NCBI GenBank assembly: GCA_900752625.1
Contig: CAADWC010000090.1
Coordinates: 1 to 10,497 of the forward strand
Source: Oscillospiraceae bacterium
GTDB lineage: Bacteria; Bacillota; Clostridia; Oscillospirales; Ruminococcaceae
DNA length: 10,497 nucleotides
Direction: 5' to 3'
The notes under the pieces are model-generated. The model was given only the letters and a program-made list of their open reading frames with translations, ran no database searches and was not told the DNA's origin. Positions within the stretch are counted from its first letter, which is position 1, and each line of letters starts with the position of its first letter. The position numbers were made by a program, and so were the translations under genes. Of the stretch, positions 6,209-10,497 are shown piece after piece.

Positions 6209-8264
6209 ATTCAGCTGCCCCCTTATCGCCATTATCCGCCGACGGCGTTATGCCTTGAGATTTAAATATTTCATTTACGTCGGTAATAAGAAGTATGCTT
6301 CCGTCTGCCAGGACCGAGCATCCGATAAGTCCCTTTTCTTTAAGATTAAATCTTGAAAGCAGCGGTGAAAACGGCTTTACCACCACTTGCTGGTCGGAGG
6401 TAAGCTCGTCCGCAAACAGAACCGCTTCTCTGCCTTCCTCCATGCAGTAAAGCATTATACCTTTGGTCAGCTCTCCTTTAACGCTTCCAAGATCAAACAC
6501 TTCGGAAAGCCTTAGAACCCTCAGACATTTTTCCCTGAACATAACCAGTTCGGTTCCTCCCGGATCGATTAAGATCTGTTCCGGACAAGCCCTGAACACT
6601 TCTCTTACGGATGAGATCGGAACCGCAAAACCCTCTCCTCCCGCAAGGACGCCCAGTACGTCGATTATCGAAAGCGACAGCGGTATTCTTATAACAAACT
6701 CTGAGCCTGCTCCGTATTCCGAGCTTACGCTTAGCTTTCCGCCTACCTTTTCAATGCTGCGGCGCACAACGTCCATGCCCACGCCTCTTCCGGAAAACTC
6801 GGTAACTTGTTCGTTGGTGGAAAATCCGGCTTTCATTATAAAGTCAAAGCATTCGCTTTCGGTATATTCGCTTTCAGGCTTGGTAAGCAGACCGTTTCTT
6901 TTTGCCTTTGCAAGCAGCTTTTTCGGATCCATTCCCATTCCGTTGTCGGAGCATTTTATTCCCCCCTCGGAGCTTTCATAGCCTGCCGAAAGCACTACCC
7001 TTGCCGGCTCGGTCTTTCCCAGCTCCGCACGCTGCCGGTCGGTTTCTATTCCGTGATCCACGGCGTTTCTTACTATATGCATCAGCGGATCTCCCAGAAT
7101 ATCTATAACCGACTTGTCCACCTCGGTATCCTCACCCTGAAAAACAAGCTCTGCATTTTTACCAAGCTTTTTATTCATATCCCTGACGATCCTGCTCATT
7201 TTTGAGAAAACCGCAGAAACCGGAACCATTCTTATGGACATTACCACATCCTGAAGCTCGTCGGTAAGCTTTTTCAGCTCTCTTGAAGATTTTTTAAATC
7301 TGTCAAGCCTGACGTTCAGTTTTTTGAGATCGGGACTTGACGTGACCGCCGATTCAGCTATAACTATCTCGCTTACCAGTTCAAGAAGCCTGTCCAGCTT
7401 TTCAAGCCGCACGGATATAATACTGCTCTGTGCGCTCTTTTTATCCGTATGAGCCATGGGCATTTCTGCGGACGCGGAAATCTCACTATCGGAGGACATT
7501 TCCGCTGAAACGGAGCCGGAAGCATTCCTTTCGGAGCGTTTCACCTCTTCGGCATGAAGCACGTTTATACCATCCTTCAATATCTCCATAACTTTACCGG
7601 CATCGTCGGTCATAAGCTTTATATAAAGACCGTTCTGCAAAATTGCATCTCCCGCCGAATCGTCGTCCAGATCGGCAGGTATCGTAGAGCACACCCGGGC
7701 ACAGCCGTCGAGCGCCTTTAAAAGCACCATACTCCTTATTGCGGGCATAAAACAGCCGTCCTCGTAAACCACCTTAAAGGTTTTTATATCGCTGCTTTCT
7801 CCTTCCGGAAAAAGCTCCTCCGACCACATATGCGCTCCGTCCGAGTCGTTTCCGGACTGCTTGATATTTTCGGCAAAGGAACGTATCACTGCGGCAAGCT
7901 TTGAAAAATCGGTCAGCTCCGCCGACTCGTCCGAAAGCGTTTCCATTTCATTTTTCAGACAGTCGCTGCTTTCAAACAGCAGCTCATAAAGTCTGGTCTT
8001 ATCATAATTTACCTCAGGATCCTCCCTTATAACGGAAAACAGATCTTCGACGGCATGCGCCAGAGCAGACATATTGCTCAGCCCCATCATGGCCGCCGAG
8101 CCTTTCACGGTATGCATTATCCGAAATATCTCATTGATATCGTCCGCCATAAGAGCGCTTTTTTCGGTCCGCATAAGTATTTCATCAAGGCTTTCAAGAA
8201 GCCCGTCCGTTTCAAAAACAAACGTATCCAGCAGCGGCAGCATGCCTGCGTCAATTTTTGCCAT
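6201..8264 (-). CDS. cheA: Chemotaxis histidine kinase CheA
   Basis: Autophosphorylates on histidine in response to receptor state and passes phosphate to response regulators such as CheB and CheY. The 687-aa protein has the CheA order. P1/HPt (about 5-135) has phospho-accepting H51 in HTVKGSA. A P2-like regulator-docking region spans about 161-240. A Ser/Ala/Met-rich linker (about 243-282, with SAEM twice) follows. The P3 dimerisation helices span about 283-350. The P4 ATPase has the N box HIVRNAVDHG (396-405), G1 SDNGMGMD (439-446) and FSTNEQVTEFSGRGVGMDVV (481-500). The CheW-like P5 spans about 532-668. ATG at 8264 follows AAGGAGG (8273-8279) by 8 nt. It is the first gene of the che block and overlaps cheW by 8 bases. 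All key catalytic residues are present, so it should be active. Confidence 0.97.
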   Translation of the reverse strand: MAKIDAGMLPLLDTFVFETDGLLESLDEILMRTEKSALMADDINEIFRIMHTVKGSAAMMGLSNMSALAHAVEDLFSVIREDPEVNYDKTRLYELLFESSDCLKNEMETLSDESAELTDFSKLAAVIRSFAENIKQSGNDSDGAHMWSEELFPEGESSDIKTFKVVYEDGCFMPAIRSMVLLKALDGCARVCSTIPADLDDDSAGDAILQNGLYIKLMTDDAGKVMEILKDGINVLHAEEVKRSERNASGSVSAEMSSDSEISASAEMPMAHTDKKSAQSSIISVRLEKLDRLLELVSEIVIAESAVTSSPDLKKLNVRLDRFKKSSRELKKLTDELQDVVMSIRMVPVSAVFSKMSRIVRDMNKKLGKNAELVFQGEDTEVDKSVIDILGDPLMHIVRNAVDHGIETDRQRAELGKTEPARVVLSAGYESSEGGIKCSDNGMGMDPKKLLAKAKRNGLLTKPESEYTESECFDFIMKAGFSTNEQVTEFSGRGVGMDVVRRSIEKVGGKLSVSSEYGAGSEFVIRIPLSLSIIDVLGVLAGGEGFAVPISSVREVFRACPEQILIDPGGTELVMFREKCLRVLRLSEVFDLGSVKGELTKGIMLYCMEEGREAVLFADELTSDQQVVVKPFSPLLSRFNLKEKGLIGCSVLADGSILLITDVNEIFKSQGITPSADNGDKGAAEYE
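6218..6224 (-). promoter_or_regulatory. Ribosome binding site that sets the cheW start
   Basis: AAGGGGG within the 3' end of cheA on the - strand, 9 nt before ATG at 6208. It favours 6208 over the upstream ATG at 6232. Confidence 0.6.
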
Positions 8265-8358
8265 GTGATCTCCCTCCTTCCTTCTGAAATAAGCTCTTGC
8301 CGTGCCATAGGACAGGCTTCAAAGCCGAAAACCTATATCCCTTATGATATTTACTGAG
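8265..8358 (-). promoter_or_regulatory. cheA leader region with a small two-part hairpin
   Basis: The 94-nt gap between the ydbT-like stop and cheA. On the - strand it contains a nested inverted repeat: an outer 5-bp stem ATAGG/CCTAT (8332-8336 with 8307-8311) and an inner 4-bp stem GGCT/AGCC with a TTGA loop (8316-8326), then the strong cheA ribosome binding site. There is no T-run, so it is not a terminator. It may hold a promoter or mRNA leader element; I find no convincing -35/-10 pair and no riboswitch family match. Confidence 0.3.
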
Positions 8359-9900
8359 TTATATTTTCTGGATCTCCATCAGATAACCCTCACGGATGCA
8401 GATATCTATCACCTTGTCATAAGGCAGGCTTTTAACCTTATGATATTTGGTTTTTTCTGCGTTTGTGTACACTTTTAAAGTGCAGGTCCCGTTTCTTCGC
8501 TGAAAAATATTGCGCGACACTGATATCTTGCTGATATTCTTTTTTGGAATAACTATTTTGTGAAACTGATACATCGGACAGTAAACAAGCGTGCAGTATC
8601 CGTTTTTAAAGCCCATACGAGTGGAAAAAGCCGCGTTTATCTGAACTATAAGCAGCCATACGAACGGGATGACCGCAAGAACCATTATGATATTTATTTC
8701 ATCCTGCCACTTGCCGAGAATAAGCTTTGCTGCCGTTCCGGCCACCGGAGGAATAAAGCAGAGCATTGCCGGAATCAGCATAAATCGCATCAGATCCCGT
8801 TTACCCGTGGATATTTCAGTTTTCGGCTTTGGAACCGACGGTTCGAGGATTTTAAGAGACGCCCACATTTCCCTGTCCGTGGTAATAGGAATAAGCGCGG
8901 AAATTTCCCGCCTTTTCTTGCCGTAACCGGTGCAGTAAAGCGTAACAGAGCTTATTTTAAATATTTTCATCAGCAGCGTCTGCTGAAAATCAAGAAAGTT
9001 TATCTTTTCCCGGTTTATAACGTGCCTTCTTTTGGTGGCTATTCCGCTTTGAACAATAAGCTGCGAGCCGCACCGTGTTGCGGTAAAGCTCCAGTGCCGC
9101 ATAAGATTTGCGGTAAACGAAAGCGTCCACCCGCCCAGAATGATCCCTCCGATCACCAGCACCGCCTTTGGAATTGTGCTTGAAAGCCGAAGAAACTGGC
9201 TGTCTATTTTTATTATCTCTCCGTTTACCTTCTGAATAAACTGCTCCTCCACTTTCCTGCCCAGCTCTTCTCCCAAAAGCCTGTAGACCTCGAACATAAA
9301 AGTTGCAAACAGGATCATTCCCGAAAGAGTGGATGAAAACAGCAGAGAAAAAATAAGAAGATAGGTTTTTTTCGGCGATACCGAAAACTTAGGCAGATTT
9401 TTTCCCTGGCGGGTAACCGCCTCATAGATTTCTCCTACGCACTTTTCCGATAGAACCAGCTTTATATCGGTTTTCGGTATGGAATCGGCATTGGTCTCAA
9501 TAAACATCGTGCAAGCGTTCACCGCATTGTATATATATCCCTGCATACAGGAAAAGGTAGTTATCTCACTGAAATACACCTTGGTAGTCAGCATTCCGAA
9601 CAGGCCGGTATGAGCAATAATACCATCCTCCTCGATCTCATAATAAATAAATACCCATCTCAAAACTGCAAACGCAAATATCGCTGTGATAGTCAGAATA
9701 TCAAGCCAGTTGGTCCTTATCCAGCTTTGAAAATCAAATTTTGCCGCCACAAGATACTTAGTTACGGGTATAAGCAGCAGCCATATATTCTTAGACGTAT
9801 AATTTATAATTTTTATAGGATGCTGGCGGCGTCTTAAAAACGACTTAAGCCGGCTCTTTTTTTCCTTTACGGCAGCCTGAGCCGCCCGGGGTCCTTTCAA
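8359..9900 (-). CDS. ydbT: YdbT-like membrane protein with bacterial PH (bPH2) domains
   Basis: An integral membrane protein of 513 aa. After a basic N-terminus (KEKKSRLKSFLRRR, 12-25), six hydrophobic spans appear as three hairpins: about 38-54 with 66-87, 180-205 with 244-266, and 371-394 with 402-424. Each hairpin is followed by a soluble beta-rich stretch (about 88-165, 267-345, 425-508). The pattern of an 'I.H.GLF' strand then a positively charged 'TKR..I....I' loop (GIIAHTGLFGMLTTKVYF; LIVQSGIATKRRHVINREKINFLD) is typical of bPH2 repeats. The layout and length match B. subtilis YdbT, a SigW-regulated partner of YdbS linked to resistance against Bacillus antimicrobial peptides; that role is only a guess here. 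TTG at 9900 is 10 nt after AAGGA, and no other start fits. It lies upstream of cheA in the same direction. Confidence 0.85.
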   Translation of the reverse strand: MKGPRAAQAAVKEKKSRLKSFLRRRQHPIKIINYTSKNIWLLLIPVTKYLVAAKFDFQSWIRTNWLDILTITAIFAFAVLRWVFIYYEIEEDGIIAHTGLFGMLTTKVYFSEITTFSCMQGYIYNAVNACTMFIETNADSIPKTDIKLVLSEKCVGEIYEAVTRQGKNLPKFSVSPKKTYLLIFSLLFSSTLSGMILFATFMFEVYRLLGEELGRKVEEQFIQKVNGEIIKIDSQFLRLSSTIPKAVLVIGGIILGGWTLSFTANLMRHWSFTATRCGSQLIVQSGIATKRRHVINREKINFLDFQQTLLMKIFKISSVTLYCTGYGKKRREISALIPITTDREMWASLKILEPSVPKPKTEISTGKRDLMRFMLIPAMLCFIPPVAGTAAKLILGKWQDEINIIMVLAVIPFVWLLIVQINAAFSTRMGFKNGYCTLVYCPMYQFHKIVIPKKNISKISVSRNIFQRRNGTCTLKVYTNAEKTKYHKVKSLPYDKVIDICIREGYLMEIQKI

Positions 9901-10001
9901 ATCAACACCGTCCTTCCTCTGAACTGATAAATACCGCGACGGTCAGAATCAGCTTGAATTCAAATAGCAACGCTCCGGCAGAAAGCTTTACCAGTATTAT
10001 A
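9901..10001 (-). promoter_or_regulatory. Possible promoter between the two bPH2 genes
   Basis: The 101-nt gap has a perfect TATAAT on the - strand (10001-9996) inside a palindrome AGTAT-T-ATACT (9993-10003), just after the ydbS-like stop codon. The best -35 at suitable spacing is only a weak TTATAA (10024-10019). It may be a promoter for ydbT or an operator-like site; evidence is slight. Confidence 0.25.
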
Positions 10002-10448
10002 CTAAGATTTCCTGCTTCTTATAATATCATTTATATACCTGGTTGCCTCCAGACAGTCGTCCTTTCTCATAAATGCAAGAAGAATTTTTGAACCGAGAGC
10101 GTTTATTATTATAAAATTCAGTCCGGTAAACCTGCTCAGCGGCGTTATGATAGTCGTTACAGACTTGACCGACTCCATAGGCATAAATTCGCTGGTGAGA
10201 GTAAACATTCCGCTGTACTGTACGATCTCGTCATGAGAAATGCTTATCATGGAATGTCTGAAATACATAGGGATCATCACACAGGAGAAAAAAGCGTGTA
10301 CGATCCAATAAGCCGCGGCCACATATATATCATATTCACCTATAAGCGGAATAAGCAGGAAGATAGCCGCAGTTACCGCAACAAGTACAAAGGTAAGCAA
10401 AATATAGATTGACGCCGCCGCTCTTTTAGCGGGCTTGTATTTATACAT
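10002..10448 (-). CDS. ydbS: YdbS-like small bPH2 membrane protein
   Basis: A 148-aa protein counted from ATG 10448. A basic start (MYKYKPAKR) is followed by two membrane spans (about 14-37 and 42-63), then a single bPH2 domain (about 65-143). Its SISHDEIVQYSGMFTLTSEFMPMESVKSV and LSRFTGLNFIIINALGSKILLAF stretches match the family's strand pattern. The size is close to B. subtilis YdbS (about 159 aa), which is also encoded just upstream of YdbT; the two are thought to act together in the membrane. The start is uncertain: GTG at 10466 would add six residues, and neither start has a clear ribosome binding site. An open - strand frame from the window edge ends in TAA at 10441, overlapping ATG 10448 by 8 bases. 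An upstream coupled gene is therefore possible but only 18 codons of it are visible. Confidence 0.8.
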   Translation of the reverse strand: MYKYKPAKRAAASIYILLTFVLVAVTAAIFLLIPLIGEYDIYVAAAYWIVHAFFSCVMIPMYFRHSMISISHDEIVQYSGMFTLTSEFMPMESVKSVTTIITPLSRFTGLNFIIINALGSKILLAFMRKDDCLEATRYINDIIRSRKS

Positions 10449-10462
10449 AAATATATCTGTGT

Positions 10463-10497
10463 TCACGTCGGTGAGCAGTTGTCACGTCGGCGAGCAT
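10463..10497. repeat. 19-bp tandem repeat at the right edge (about 1.8 copies visible)
   Basis: The unit TCACGTCGGTGAGCAGTTG begins at 10463 and again at 10482. Positions 10463-10477 match 10482-10496 at 14 of 15 bases, and the second copy is cut by the window end. The first copy overlaps the GTG alternative start of the ydbS-like gene. The period is not a multiple of three. The number of copies and the function are unknown from this window. Confidence 0.6.

Noticed and set aside
6463..6981. 172-codon + strand frame inside cheA
   Set aside because: Antisense to the highly conserved CheA catalytic and P5 regions, rich in Ser/Pro as expected for a shadow frame.
8330..8358. Possible SigD (flagellar sigma) promoter before cheA (TAAA ... 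GATAT)
   Set aside because: TAAA and GGGATAT are present on the - strand but the spacing is far shorter than the usual 14-16 nt and the CCGATAT box is incomplete.
8265..8358. Riboswitch (cyclic di-GMP type) in the cheA leader
   Set aside because: The hairpins lack the conserved GEMM internal sequences and tetraloop-receptor elements; only short generic stems are present.
8560..9183. 207-codon + strand frame inside the ydbT-like gene
   Set aside because: The composition is rich in Arg, His and Tyr with no recognisable fold, and it is antisense to a gene with clear membrane spans and bPH2 patterns.
10441..10497. 3' end of an upstream - strand gene overlapping the ydbS-like gene
   Set aside because: Only 18 codons are open to the window edge and the stretch includes the 19-bp tandem repeat, so it cannot be supported as a gene from this window.

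Overview
The window looks like the chromosome of a Gram-positive anaerobe of the Clostridia, probably the Ruminococcus/Oscillospiraceae group. This is inferred from the protein flavour (SerC and short ACT-type SerA), strong AGGAGG-type ribosome binding sites, frequent TTG/GTG starts, a YdbS/YdbT membrane pair as in Firmicutes, and moderate GC. I could not check the taxonomy by search. No mobile element, CRISPR array, rRNA or tRNA is visible.

Left part (about 1-3366, + strand): a tight operon-like run of serC (5' end outside the window), an unrecognised acidic 182-aa protein, a 42-aa single-span membrane peptide and serA, with gaps of 14, 12 and 27 nt. It ends in a good intrinsic terminator at 2930-2975. 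SerA and SerC catalyse the first two steps of serine synthesis from 3-phosphoglycerate; serB is not in the window. A lone 97-aa membrane-protein gene (2999-3292) follows and ends at a hairpin (3318-3366) shared with the converging che operon.

Middle part (3405-8264, - strand): a compact chemotaxis-type signalling operon read cheA, cheW, cheR, cheB and then a second, divergent cheW. The genes overlap by 8 and 11 nt or are separated by 16-45 nt. CheA has P1, P2-like, P3, P4 and P5 regions with all key motifs, and CheR and CheB carry their catalytic motifs. There is no receptor, CheY, CheC/CheD or flagellar gene in the window, so the input and output of the pathway are not seen.

Right part (8359-10466, - strand): two membrane proteins of the bacterial PH-domain (bPH2) type, a small YdbS-like and a large YdbT-like protein, directly upstream of cheA in the same direction. 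Gaps of 101 and 94 nt leave room for separate promoters. The right edge carries a 19-bp tandem repeat that runs out of the window.

Nothing here is clearly a new defence or mobile system. The points most worth checking are the unknown gene pair inside the serine operon, the bPH2 pair linked to the che operon, the second CheW that lacks the conserved NLRG loop, and the edge repeat.
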